Of a stretch of 57,387 bases of DNA, positions 40,962 through 49,180 are shown one piece after another (position 1 is the stretch's first letter; every line of letters starts with the position of its first letter). The position numbers and the translations under genes were made by a program. Origin of the DNA: an uncultured Collinsella sp. (GTDB taxonomy: Bacteria; Actinomycetota; Coriobacteriia; Coriobacteriales; Coriobacteriaceae); NCBI GenBank assembly GCA_902470815.1, contig CABRHS010000012.1, positions 1 through 57,387 on the forward strand. Reading direction: 5' to 3'. Below the pieces are notes generated by a model. The model saw only the letters and a list, made by a program, of their open reading frames with translations. It searched no databases and was not told where the DNA came from.

Positions 40962-41805
40962 CCTCGAGATAGGACCTGAGGGCATCGAGCTGGGCCACGG
41001 CATCACGGCGCCCCACTTGGTAGATGCGCTCCAGCACCTCGGGATCCTTCACCGCGAGCGGCGCCTTGACCGATTCGCTCGGGCGGATTACAAACAGCCT
41101 CCCCTCGCCCTCCAGCCTTGCCACCTCATCAAGCTGCGCATTGTAGCGCTCATGACGATTGGCCAGCAGCTCGATGAGCCTCGGGTACTCGGCCAGGGTC
41201 TTGCGCAGGAGCGGCATGAGCCTGTTGGGGCCCTTGCGAAAACCCGCCGGCTGCGTGAGGACCGCGACGTTGCGCCCATACCCCTGCGACATCATCCAGC
41301 TCACCGGTATCGAATCGGCGATCCCGCCGTCCAGCATCACATGCCCGTCGAGCTCCACGGGGTTCGCCAACATGGGCACCGAGGCCGAGGCCCTGATCCA
41401 ATCCAGGTCCTCCTCGTCGCCCCGCTCGATGTCGCGGTACACCGGCTCGCCCGTCACGATGTCGGTGCAGACGGCGGTGAAGCGCATGGGGTTCGCCGCC
41501 ATCGCGTCGGTGTCGAACGGGTCAAGCCTCAGCGGGACCTCGCGGTAGGCGAAGTCCACGCTGTACAAATCGCCCGTGCGAATGAGGTTGTGGACGCTCG
41601 CGTATCGGGGGTCGGCGCAGAACCGCTTGTTGTAGCGTATGGCGCGGCCGACCTGGCGGGATTTGATGTTCACACCGAACGCGGCGCCGGCGGACACGCC
41701 CACCGCGTGGTCGAACTCGATCCCCTGCTCCATGAACACATCCAGCACGCCCGCTGTGTACAGCCCGCGCATGCCGCCGCCCTCAAGAATCAGCCCCGTG
41801 GTCAT
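40957..41805 (-). CDS. Patatin-like phospholipase
   Basis: A 282-residue lipid hydrolase. The oxyanion loop is LEGGGMRGLYTAGVLD (about residues 7-22), the nucleophile elbow GVSAGAAFG carries Ser (about 38), and the catalytic Asp is in LDGGIADSIP (about 159). It resembles the bacterial YjjU/RssA-type patatins. The start codon at 41805 overlaps the rsmJ stop (ATGA), so it is the last gene of a coupled three-gene operon. Confidence 0.9.
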   Translation of the reverse strand: MTTGLILEGGGMRGLYTAGVLDVFMEQGIEFDHAVGVSAGAAFGVNIKSRQVGRAIRYNKRFCADPRYASVHNLIRTGDLYSVDFAYREVPLRLDPFDTDAMAANPMRFTAVCTDIVTGEPVYRDIERGDEEDLDWIRASASVPMLANPVELDGHVMLDGGIADSIPVSWMMSQGYGRNVAVLTQPAGFRKGPNRLMPLLRKTLAEYPRLIELLANRHERYNAQLDEVARLEGEGRLFVIRPSESVKAPLAVKDPEVLERIYQVGRRDAVAQLDALRSYLEA

Positions 41806-42617
41806 GGCCTCACCGGCACGATGCAGTCATAGCGCACCGCCTTGCCCGCCACGCTGTGGCTGGGCTTGACGCCCGCCAGGTGCGGCCCCTTGACCGGACG
41901 CTTGATGACGACCTTGCGCGGGTGCGCCGCGAGCGCGGCCCGCAGCAGTGCCTCCTCGTCCAGCGGGTCCGTCGGGCGCTCGAGGCCATGGATGAGCTGG
42001 AACTTCTTCTTGACCGCGGCGCTCTTGGTGCGGCCGGGGAACATGGGGTCGAGGTAGACCACGTCGGGGTGTGCGCCCGGGCCCGCATCTGCCGGGACGG
42101 CGGCGAACGATGCGAGCGCGTCGCGGCTGTCGCCCTCCACCAAGCGCATGCGGGAGACGATGGGCGCGAGCGACGCGTCGCGCGATGCCCGCGCGAGCGC
42201 ATCTGCCAGCAGCGCGGCGATGACCGGGTCGGCCTCGCACAGCGTGACCTCGAACCCCGCCGCGGCGAGCAGGAACGAGTCCTCCCCCAGCCCGGCGGTC
42301 GCGTCCAAGGCGCGCGGGCGGTCGACACCCTTGATGCGCGCGGCCCTGACCAGCATCTCGCGCTGAAGGGACCCCTGCCTGACACGCGGGAGCATATCGG
42401 CGAAATCGGGGCGGAGCTCCATGGCATCGCGGGCGAGCGACAGCCCGTCGCGCGACACCTTGAGATGGAGCAGGCCCGGCTCGGGCTCCTCGGCCAGCGG
42501 CGCGGCCAGGCGCTCCGCGAGGGCCTCCGCCTCGCCGCGGCGCGCCGCGTCCTCGCACAGGACGATGACCGCCGGCCCGTCAGGCCGCCGCGCCTCCCCC
42601 GCATGATTCCGCATCAT
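41802..42617 (-). CDS. rsmJ: RsmJ-like 16S rRNA m2G methyltransferase
   Basis: A 271-residue class I methyltransferase resembling RsmJ (YhiQ), which makes m2G1516 in 16S rRNA in E. coli. Shared landmarks are LRPDFADMLPRVRQG, LDATAGLGEDSFLLAAAGF (SAM motif) and DVVYLDPMFPGRTKSAAVKKK. VVIKRPVKGPHL follows. The start ATG (42617) overlaps the stop of the upstream membrane-protein gene as ATGATG, and 42614 is the next ATG. Stop and start overlap on both sides show tight translational coupling. Confidence 0.8.
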   Translation of the reverse strand: MMRNHAGEARRPDGPAVIVLCEDAARRGEAEALAERLAAPLAEEPEPGLLHLKVSRDGLSLARDAMELRPDFADMLPRVRQGSLQREMLVRAARIKGVDRPRALDATAGLGEDSFLLAAAGFEVTLCEADPVIAALLADALARASRDASLAPIVSRMRLVEGDSRDALASFAAVPADAGPGAHPDVVYLDPMFPGRTKSAAVKKKFQLIHGLERPTDPLDEEALLRAALAAHPRKVVIKRPVKGPHLAGVKPSHSVAGKAVRYDCIVPVRP

Positions 42618-43624
42618 GCGCGGCCTCCGCCCTTGACGGCATCGGACACGCGACGGCGAACCCTGCGCGGGCTGAGCGCCGTGGCGACCATGGGGATATC
42701 GACGTTGACGCCGAGCAGGATCTTGGCCATCCAGAAGTAGAACAGCAGCACGAGGATGGGGATGAGGCACGATGTCACAAGCATGACCGCGAGCGACTCG
42801 ATGAACTGGTTGAGCGACTCCTGCGCACCCTCGACGGCACTCGTTATACCGCCCGTCACCGTGTCGATGGCGCCCTGGAAGAAGCCGAGGATGCCGGCCT
42901 CGTCCTTCTTGGCGTCACCCTTCTCGACCTCCGCCGCGCCCTCGGCCAGGGCCTCGGCGGACTCGATCGACTCCCGCATGGACGTCTGATACGTCGCGTC
43001 GATCCGGTTGGTGACCCACGAGCTCGTGGGGATGGCAAGCAACAGCACGGCACCGAGTGCCGCCAGCTTAGCGCCGACGCCCAGGGGGACCTTCACCCAG
43101 GGGCTGCGACCCCACTGCCAGACGGCCGCGATTCCCAGCAGGGCGGCCACGGGCAGCGCGACCCCCAGCGCCGCAGCGCTGAAGATGGTGATGAGGTACT
43201 TCTCGAGGAAGAGCGCGGCGAGCACGATGAGGAAGCCCGTGCTGAGGTCCATGAGCTTGTCGGCGATGGGCGAGCCGGCGTCCCCGGGAATGGCGGAGAT
43301 GAGGGCCGAGGCGCCCGCCGATCCAGCCGTGAGCGTGAGCACGTTGTCGATCTTCTCGTCGATGGTCGCGATCACATCGGCGTGGGCGTCCGGGGTGGAG
43401 AAGTGCGGCATGAGGATGAACCAGCATGCGAGGGCTGCCGCGATGAGGCAGGCCGTGACGACCCGGCGCGTGCGGTCGGACATCGCGGCGTCGGGAAGCG
43501 CGGGGGCGGTCGGCGCATATCGATGCGCATCCGGGTACGCGCTTCCCGACGCCGCGACCTCGATGTACTCGTGTTCGGCCGGCGCGGGGGCGCGGTCGCC
43601 GTCGCGCCAATCGAGCTGGTTCAT
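42614..43624 (-). CDS. Hypothetical membrane protein
   Basis: A 336-residue protein with a polar N-terminus, a hydrophobic segment (VVTACLIAAALACWFILM), a periplasm-like stretch, then several more (DLSTGFLIVLAALFLEKYLI, ALPVAALLGIAAVW, LAALGAVLLLAIP and a C-terminal VMLVTSCLIPILVLLFYFWM). The ribosome site GAGGCGG favours ATG 43624 (MNQLDW); an upstream ATG at 43663 would add 13 residues. I do not recognise the family. Tail residues are Arg-rich (RRVRRRVSDAVKGGGRA). Its stop overlaps the rsmJ start. Confidence 0.65.
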   Translation of the reverse strand: MNQLDWRDGDRAPAPAEHEYIEVAASGSAYPDAHRYAPTAPALPDAAMSDRTRRVVTACLIAAALACWFILMPHFSTPDAHADVIATIDEKIDNVLTLTAGSAGASALISAIPGDAGSPIADKLMDLSTGFLIVLAALFLEKYLITIFSAAALGVALPVAALLGIAAVWQWGRSPWVKVPLGVGAKLAALGAVLLLAIPTSSWVTNRIDATYQTSMRESIESAEALAEGAAEVEKGDAKKDEAGILGFFQGAIDTVTGGITSAVEGAQESLNQFIESLAVMLVTSCLIPILVLLFYFWMAKILLGVNVDIPMVATALSPRRVRRRVSDAVKGGGRA

Positions 43625-43754
43625 ATCCGCCTCGCAATCATCTCTCTTCACTTCGCCTGCCATTTTAGCAGCCGGCACCGACAGTCCCCGCGGCCGGGCC
43701 CCTCCCGGGTGCGCGAGCCGCAGAAAGCGGCGGCGGGAGCGCGTCCGGGCGCCG

Positions 43755-44786
43755 CTACACCCGCTCGGCGATCTCGAGGACGAAGCGCTCGGTCTTTTCC
43801 CAACCCATGCACGGGTCGGTGATCGACTTGCCGAACACGGTGCCGTCGACCGGCTGGCTCCCGTCTTCCAGGTAGCTCTCCACCATGAACCCGCGCACGA
43901 GCCCGTCCACGCTCGCGTTGCGACGGCACGAGTCGAGCACCTCCTTGGCGATGCGCATCTGCTCGAGGGGCCGCTTGCCGGAATTGTCGTGGTTGCAATC
44001 GACCACCACGGCGGGGTTGGCGTAACCGGCGCCCGGCGTGTAGCGCTCGGCCAGCCGCTCCAGGTGCTCGTAGTGGTAGTTGGGGTAGGTCCGGCCGTCC
44101 AGGCCGATGTACCCGCGCAGCACCGCATGCGCCAGCGGGTTGCCCGTGGTCTGGACTTCCCAGTTGCGGTAGATGAAGCTCTGGGGGGCCTGCGCCGCGA
44201 AGATCGAGTTGAGCATGACGGTGGTGGAGCCGGCGGTGGGATTCTTCATCCCCACCGGCACCGAGACCCCCGACGCCACCAGGCGGTGCTCCTGGTTCTC
44301 CACCGAGCGCGCGCCGACGGCCACATAGGAGAGCAGGTCGATGAGATACTGGTGATGCGAGGGGTAGAGCATCTCGTCGGCCGTGAACATGCCCGTCTCC
44401 TCGATCACGCGCAGGTGCATGCGGCGGATGGCCTTCACACCCTCGAGCAGGTCGTCGGCGGCCCCGGGATCCGGGTTGTGGAGCAGGCCCTTGTAGCCGG
44501 TGCCGCGAGTGCGGGGCTTGTTGGTGTAGACGCGGGGGATGATGAGCAGCCGCTCGCCCACGCGCTCCCGCAGGCCCGCGAGCCGGGTCATGTACTCGAG
44601 CACCGAGTCCTCGCGGTCCGCCGAACACGGGCCGATGATAAGCGCGCGGCGGGCGTCCTCGCCGCGAAAGACCGCGGCGACCTGGGCGTCGAACGCGGCC
44701 TTCGCGCGAGCGAGGTCCGGACGCAGCGGCATCTCCTCGCGGATCTCCTTTGGGATGGGAAGGCGTCGCTTGAAGTTCATGGCCAT
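43755..44786 (-). CDS. 3-deoxy-7-phosphoheptulonate synthase (class I, AroG/AroF type)
   Basis: A 343-residue enzyme of the shikimate pathway that condenses PEP and erythrose 4-phosphate. Landmarks are ALIIGPCSADRED, RVYTNKPRTRGTGYKGL, VGMKNPTAGST, FIYRNWEVQTTGNPLAHAVL and VDCNHDNSGKRP, with the metal and PEP ligands of the class I type. Length and motifs match E. coli AroG/F/H; the feedback type cannot be told. ATG 44786 (MAMNF) has AGGAGACCCC. No other shikimate genes are in the window. Confidence 0.92.
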   Translation of the reverse strand: MAMNFKRRLPIPKEIREEMPLRPDLARAKAAFDAQVAAVFRGEDARRALIIGPCSADREDSVLEYMTRLAGLRERVGERLLIIPRVYTNKPRTRGTGYKGLLHNPDPGAADDLLEGVKAIRRMHLRVIEETGMFTADEMLYPSHHQYLIDLLSYVAVGARSVENQEHRLVASGVSVPVGMKNPTAGSTTVMLNSIFAAQAPQSFIYRNWEVQTTGNPLAHAVLRGYIGLDGRTYPNYHYEHLERLAERYTPGAGYANPAVVVDCNHDNSGKRPLEQMRIAKEVLDSCRRNASVDGLVRGFMVESYLEDGSQPVDGTVFGKSITDPCMGWEKTERFVLEIAERV

Positions 44787-44861
44787 GGGGTCTCCTAGCG
44801 CCTGGGATGGGAAAACGTTTGTGATCCGGGGCGGCGCCGCGCCGGCAGCGCGGTCGCGCGG

Positions 44862-45653
44862 CTACCGGCGGTTGGCGCGCCAGATGCGGTGGAGCCCGCG
44901 CAGGGTGAGGGCCTCGTCGACGGTCGCCGCATGGCCGATGAGGCCCGCCACCTGCGCGGCGCCGTCACCCGTCATGACCACGGGGGCCTCGCAGCCCAGC
45001 TCGCCCATCACCGCGTCGAGCAGGCCGTCGATGCGCGCCGCCTCGCCCAACACCACGCCGGACTGCATGGCGGCGCGCGTGCTGCGGCCGATCACCCGCT
45101 TGGGCGCGCGCAGCTCTATCATGGGCAACCGGGCGGCCGCGGCGCTGAGCGACCGGGCGCCCAGGGCGACGCCGGGCGCGATGATGCCTCCGGCGAAGGC
45201 GCCCTCCGCATCCACGACCTCGATGTTGGTCGTGGTGCCCAGGTCGACCACCACGACGGGCGCGCCGTAGGCCTCGCGCGCCGCGACGGCATCGGCGACG
45301 CGGTCGGAGCCCACCTCGGAGGGGTCGTCGTACCGCATGCGGATACCCGTCTTGAGCCCGGGGCCAACCACGTAGGGGCGCGCGCCGCACAGGTTGCCGA
45401 GCGCCGCCGTCCATACGTCCGCGAGGCTCGGCACCACGCACGAGAGAATGGCCGAATCGGGGTCCGGCGCGCCGAGCATGTCGATCGCGCGGGCGGCCTG
45501 CGCCCACGCCTCATCCGCCGTGAGCCGGTCGGCCGTCGTGACCTCCCACGTGCCCGCCAACTCGTCCTGGCGGAACACGCCGAATTTGGTGACGGTGTTC
45601 CCCACGTCCACGGCGAGCAGGCAAACCTCGGCGACATCGGCTTTCGCGCCCAT
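44862..45653 (-). CDS. coaX: Type III pantothenate kinase
   Basis: A 263-residue enzyme that phosphorylates pantothenate, the first step of CoA synthesis. LLAVDVGNTVTKFGVF is the N-terminal phosphate loop, GPGLKTGIRMRYDDPSEVGSD is the pantothenate-binding region, and VVVVDLGTTTNIEVV the second ATPase strand; GGIIAPGVALGARSL completes the pattern. ATG 45653 has GGGAGGG upstream. It is divergent from the OPT transporter gene. Confidence 0.93.
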   Translation of the reverse strand: MGAKADVAEVCLLAVDVGNTVTKFGVFRQDELAGTWEVTTADRLTADEAWAQAARAIDMLGAPDPDSAILSCVVPSLADVWTAALGNLCGARPYVVGPGLKTGIRMRYDDPSEVGSDRVADAVAAREAYGAPVVVVDLGTTTNIEVVDAEGAFAGGIIAPGVALGARSLSAAAARLPMIELRAPKRVIGRSTRAAMQSGVVLGEAARIDGLLDAVMGELGCEAPVVMTGDGAAQVAGLIGHAATVDEALTLRGLHRIWRANRR

Positions 45654-45768
45654 GGAGCCCTCCCAAGTTCTCGAACACGATTCTTGCAATCGAGACTACA
45701 CTATAGCGGTCCTAATGCCGTAACCCGACTCTCCGATGAGGGAGAGCGGATATACGAGGGAGAATCAA

Positions 45769-47460
45769 TTGAAACCTGCAAACGATCGCGCATCGCTGCG
45801 CGGGCAGATCAGTGCCGCCGGCATAATCATCGGCTGCATCGGCTGCGTCATCATCACGGCCTCATCGGTCTACACCGCCCTCAAGATGGGCGCCCTGCCC
45901 TGGCCGACCATCTTCACCTCGATCACCGCCCTCGTGCTCCTGCGGGCGCTCGGCCGCTCGAGCCTCAACGAGGCGAACGTCACGCAGATCATCATGTCGG
46001 CCGGCTCGATGGTCGCCGGCGGGCTCGCCTTCACCGTCCCCGGCCTGTGGATGCTCGGCATGGCGGACCGGGTGAGCTGGGTCGAGATGCTCGGGGTGGC
46101 GCTCGCCGGCACCCTGCTCGGACTGGTGTGCACCGCCTTGATCCGCCGCAGGTTCGTCGAGGATTCCGGCTTGGAGTACCCCATCGGCACCGCCGCCGCG
46201 GAGACGCTCATGGCGAGCCGCGCGGGCGGAAAGACCGGCCGCAAGCTCTTTGGCTCCATGGCGCTCGCGGGCATCTGGTGCGCCCTGCGCGACCTCGCCG
46301 GCGCGATTCCAGCCATGCTCTGCGCCCTGCCCATCCCGGGCGTCGCGTTCGGCATCTACAACTCGCCCATGCTGCTCTCCGTCGGCTTCCTGGTGGGCGG
46401 CGCCGCCGTCGCGTTCTGGCTCGCCGGCGGGCTGGTCGCGAATCTCGGCATCATCGTGGGGGGCACCGCCGCGGGCGCCTGGGACGTCGCGACCGCCCAG
46501 GGCATCGTGCAGAGCCTGGGCATGGGCCTCATGATGGGCTCCGGACTGGGCGTCGTGCTTCGCGACATCCTGCCAAAGGCGATGGCGCACCTGCGCGGCG
46601 CGGGAGCGGGCAACGGCTCGGCGCGCGAGGCCGCGCCCATCCGCGACCGAGGGGTCCTCGCCCTGCTCGTCGCCGCGGCGGCCCTGCTCATCTGCCTGGT
46701 CCTGGGGGTCTCCCCCGTCCTTTGCGTCGCGGTCGTGGCGCTCGCGTTCGTCACGACCGTCATGAGCGCGCAGTCCGTCGGCCAGACCGGCATAGACCCC
46801 ATGGAGATCTTCGGCCTCATCGTGCTGCTGGCCATCGCCGCCCTCGGCGAATCCGACCAGGTCAAGCTCTTCTTCATCGCCGGCGTGGTCGCCGTGGCGT
46901 GCGGCCTCGCGGGCGACGTCATGAGCGACTTCAAGACCGGGCACATCTTGGGGACCGACCCGCGCGCCATGTGGGTCGGCCAGGCCATCGGAGCGCTTTT
47001 GGGCGCCGTCGTCTCCGTTGCCGTCATGGCGGCGCTGCTCAAGGCGTACGGACCCGAGTCGTTCGGGCCCGGCAAGCTGTTCGTCTCCGCGCAGGCGAGC
47101 GTGGTCGCCACCATGGTCTCGGGCATCCCGAGCACCGGGGCGTTCCTCTTGGGGCTCGCAGGCGGCGTGGTGCTCTATTGCCTGGGCATACCCTCGATGA
47201 TGCTCGGCCTGGGCGTGTACCTGCCCTTCTACATGACCATCACCGCCGCGCTGGGCGCCTGCGTAAAGTGGGCCTACGACCGCATCGCGACCCGCCACGA
47301 CGCGGCCCGCCGTGGGACCGGGCACGGGGCCGTCGACGGCGAGGCGGAGACCACCCATGAGGAGTCCGGCATCATCATCGCCTCCGGTGTGCTGGGCGGC
47401 GAGTCGATCGTGGGCGTGATCATCGCCCTCATGTCCGTCGCGGGCGGGCTGCTCAGCTGA
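45769..47460 (+). CDS. OPT-family oligopeptide transporter
   Basis: A 563-residue membrane protein with about 14-16 hydrophobic segments. The N-terminal KMGALPWPTIFTSI and TQIIMSAGSMVAGGLAFTVP and the PIGTAAAETL region match OPT transporters of peptides or metal chelates. The TTG at 45769 is preferred because GAGGGAG lies 6 nt upstream; an ATG at 45736 would add 11 residues with no clear ribosome site. It is divergent from coaX and followed by a hairpin at 47474-47506. Confidence 0.85.
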   Translation: MKPANDRASLRGQISAAGIIIGCIGCVIITASSVYTALKMGALPWPTIFTSITALVLLRALGRSSLNEANVTQIIMSAGSMVAGGLAFTVPGLWMLGMADRVSWVEMLGVALAGTLLGLVCTALIRRRFVEDSGLEYPIGTAAAETLMASRAGGKTGRKLFGSMALAGIWCALRDLAGAIPAMLCALPIPGVAFGIYNSPMLLSVGFLVGGAAVAFWLAGGLVANLGIIVGGTAAGAWDVATAQGIVQSLGMGLMMGSGLGVVLRDILPKAMAHLRGAGAGNGSAREAAPIRDRGVLALLVAAAALLICLVLGVSPVLCVAVVALAFVTTVMSAQSVGQTGIDPMEIFGLIVLLAIAALGESDQVKLFFIAGVVAVACGLAGDVMSDFKTGHILGTDPRAMWVGQAIGALLGAVVSVAVMAALLKAYGPESFGPGKLFVSAQASVVATMVSGIPSTGAFLLGLAGGVVLYCLGIPSMMLGLGVYLPFYMTITAALGACVKWAYDRIATRHDAARRGTGHGAVDGEAETTHEESGIIIASGVLGGESIVGVIIALMSVAGGLLS

Positions 47461-47473
47461 CGCACGTGTAAAA

Positions 47474-47506
47474 GGGGTCGGGTGCAAATTGCACACACCC
47501 GACCCC
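47474..47506 (+). terminator. Hairpin after the OPT gene
   Basis: GGGGTCGGGTG and CACCCGACCCC form an 11-bp stem around 11 nt. It is followed only by AATTGC rather than a T-run, so it is a weak intrinsic terminator or a structured end. Confidence 0.55.
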
Positions 47507-47629
47507 AATTGCATATGGGGCTCAAACGCGCGCGTGACGGCCACCCGCCGAGAAGTGGGCGCGAGGGCTTTGGCCCAACGGTATGCTGGTTAAAGCCAAG
47601 GTCCCCCTTTTCGAGTCGGAGGAGCTCCC

Positions 47630-49090
47630 ATGTGGGTTTTCGACACGACGCTCTACCAGATGTACCCGCTGGGCATGCTCGGGTGCCCGTTCGACGCCCC
47701 CGCGGTCGACGACGCCGAGGGCCAGGAGCGAGAGCGCTCCCTCCATCGCGTGCGCTCGCTCATCGAATGGGCACCGTACCTGGGTGAGCTCGGCGTGAGC
47801 GCCATCCTGCTCAACCCCGTGTTCGCCAGCGACACGCACGGCTACAACACCCGCGACCTGCGTCAGGTCGACTGCCGCCTGGGCACCAACGAGGACTTCG
47901 CCCATGTGGTCGACGCCCTGCACGCGTGCGGCGTGCGCGTGATCGTCGATGCCGTGTTCAACCATGTGGGCCGCAATTTCTGGGCCTTCCGCGACGTGCG
48001 CGAGCGCAAGTGGGACTCCCCGTACAAGGACTGGTTCAACATCAGCTTCGACGGGGACACGCACTTCGGCGACGGCTTTTGGTACGAGGGTTGGGAGGGC
48101 AACCAGGATCTGGTCAAGCTCAACCTTCGCAACCCCGAGGTCATCGATCACCTTTTGGACACCGTGCGCATGTGGAAGCGCGAGCTCGGCGTGGACGGCC
48201 TGCGGCTGGACGTCGCCTACAGCCTGGACCGCGATTTCGTGAAGCGCCTGCATGGGCTGGCCCGCGAGCTTGGGGCCGAGCCGCGCTTTGACGGGACGGC
48301 CGGCGACGGCTTTCCCCTCATCGGCGAAGTCCTGCACGGCGACTACAACCTGATCGTGAACGACGAGATGCTCGATTCGTGCACGAACTACGAATGCTAC
48401 AAGGGGCTCTACTCGAGCTTCAACTCCATGAACATGTTCGAGATCGCCCACTCGCTGCACCGTCAGTTCGGCGGCGACCCGTGGTGCATCTACCGCGGCA
48501 AGCACCTGGTGAACTTCGCCGACAACCACGACGTTTCGCGCCTGGCGAGCATTTTGACCGAGAAGCGCCATCTGGCCCCCGCCTACGGCGTGCTCTTTGG
48601 CATGCCGGGCATCCCATGCCTGTATTACGGCAGCGAATGGGGGCGGCTGGGCGCCAAGGGCACCGGCTACCTGGCCGATGTGGACCTGAGACCGGCCATC
48701 GACGCCCCCTCTCCCAAAGCGCTCGGCGCGCCCGCACCGGGTTGGGCGGGCGGCACCGGGCCCAACGAGCTCACCGCGCTCATCAACCGGCTCAACCACG
48801 TGCGGCGCGGCTCGCGGGCGCTCTGCCACGGCGGATACCGCAACGTGGTGATCACCAACAGGCAGCTGCTGTTCGAGCGCGCCGTGGATGCGCGGGGCGA
48901 CGAGCCCACCGAGCGCGTCCTCGTGGCGGTCAATGCCGAAGATGCGCCGTTCACCTTCCGCGATGGCGGGCTGCAGGGCGAATTCGAGGTGCTGGTCAGC
49001 TGTGACACCGATGGCCAAGACTCGAACGGAACAATCGAGCTCCATGGCTCCCTTGAGATTCCATCTTTTGGCATCATGTATCTGCGGTAG
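47630..49090 (+). CDS. GH13 alpha-amylase-family glycosidase
   Basis: A 486-residue enzyme acting on alpha-glucans; no signal peptide is seen, so it is cytoplasmic. The four GH13 regions are DAVFNH, GLRLDVAYS (catalytic Asp), GEVLHG (general acid Glu) and FADNHDVSR. MPGIPCLYYGSEWG is the conserved region after it. The substrate is probably maltodextrin-like, as in cyclomaltodextrinase/neopullulanase-type enzymes, though subfamily cannot be fixed. ATG 47630 has GGAGGAGCTCCC. It is convergent with the LPSTG surface protein gene. Confidence 0.85.
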   Translation: MWVFDTTLYQMYPLGMLGCPFDAPAVDDAEGQERERSLHRVRSLIEWAPYLGELGVSAILLNPVFASDTHGYNTRDLRQVDCRLGTNEDFAHVVDALHACGVRVIVDAVFNHVGRNFWAFRDVRERKWDSPYKDWFNISFDGDTHFGDGFWYEGWEGNQDLVKLNLRNPEVIDHLLDTVRMWKRELGVDGLRLDVAYSLDRDFVKRLHGLARELGAEPRFDGTAGDGFPLIGEVLHGDYNLIVNDEMLDSCTNYECYKGLYSSFNSMNMFEIAHSLHRQFGGDPWCIYRGKHLVNFADNHDVSRLASILTEKRHLAPAYGVLFGMPGIPCLYYGSEWGRLGAKGTGYLADVDLRPAIDAPSPKALGAPAPGWAGGTGPNELTALINRLNHVRRGSRALCHGGYRNVVITNRQLLFERAVDARGDEPTERVLVAVNAEDAPFTFRDGGLQGEFEVLVSCDTDGQDSNGTIELHGSLEIPSFGIMYLR

Positions 49091-49126
49091 TTGACACCTG
49101 AAAAAACGCATTGCCGCATACGCAAA

Positions 49127-49156
49127 GGACGCATGCGAGGCTCCTCGCACGCGTCC
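49127..49156. terminator. Bidirectional-type hairpin between the GH13 gene and the surface protein gene
   Basis: A 14-bp stem with one G-T-type mismatch (49127-49140 with 49143-49156) lies between convergent gene ends. The plus side has CTCCAAAATGG and the minus side TTTGC, so T-tracts are weak. Confidence 0.6.
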
Positions 49157-49180
49157 TCCAAAATGGATTTCTATCAGGTT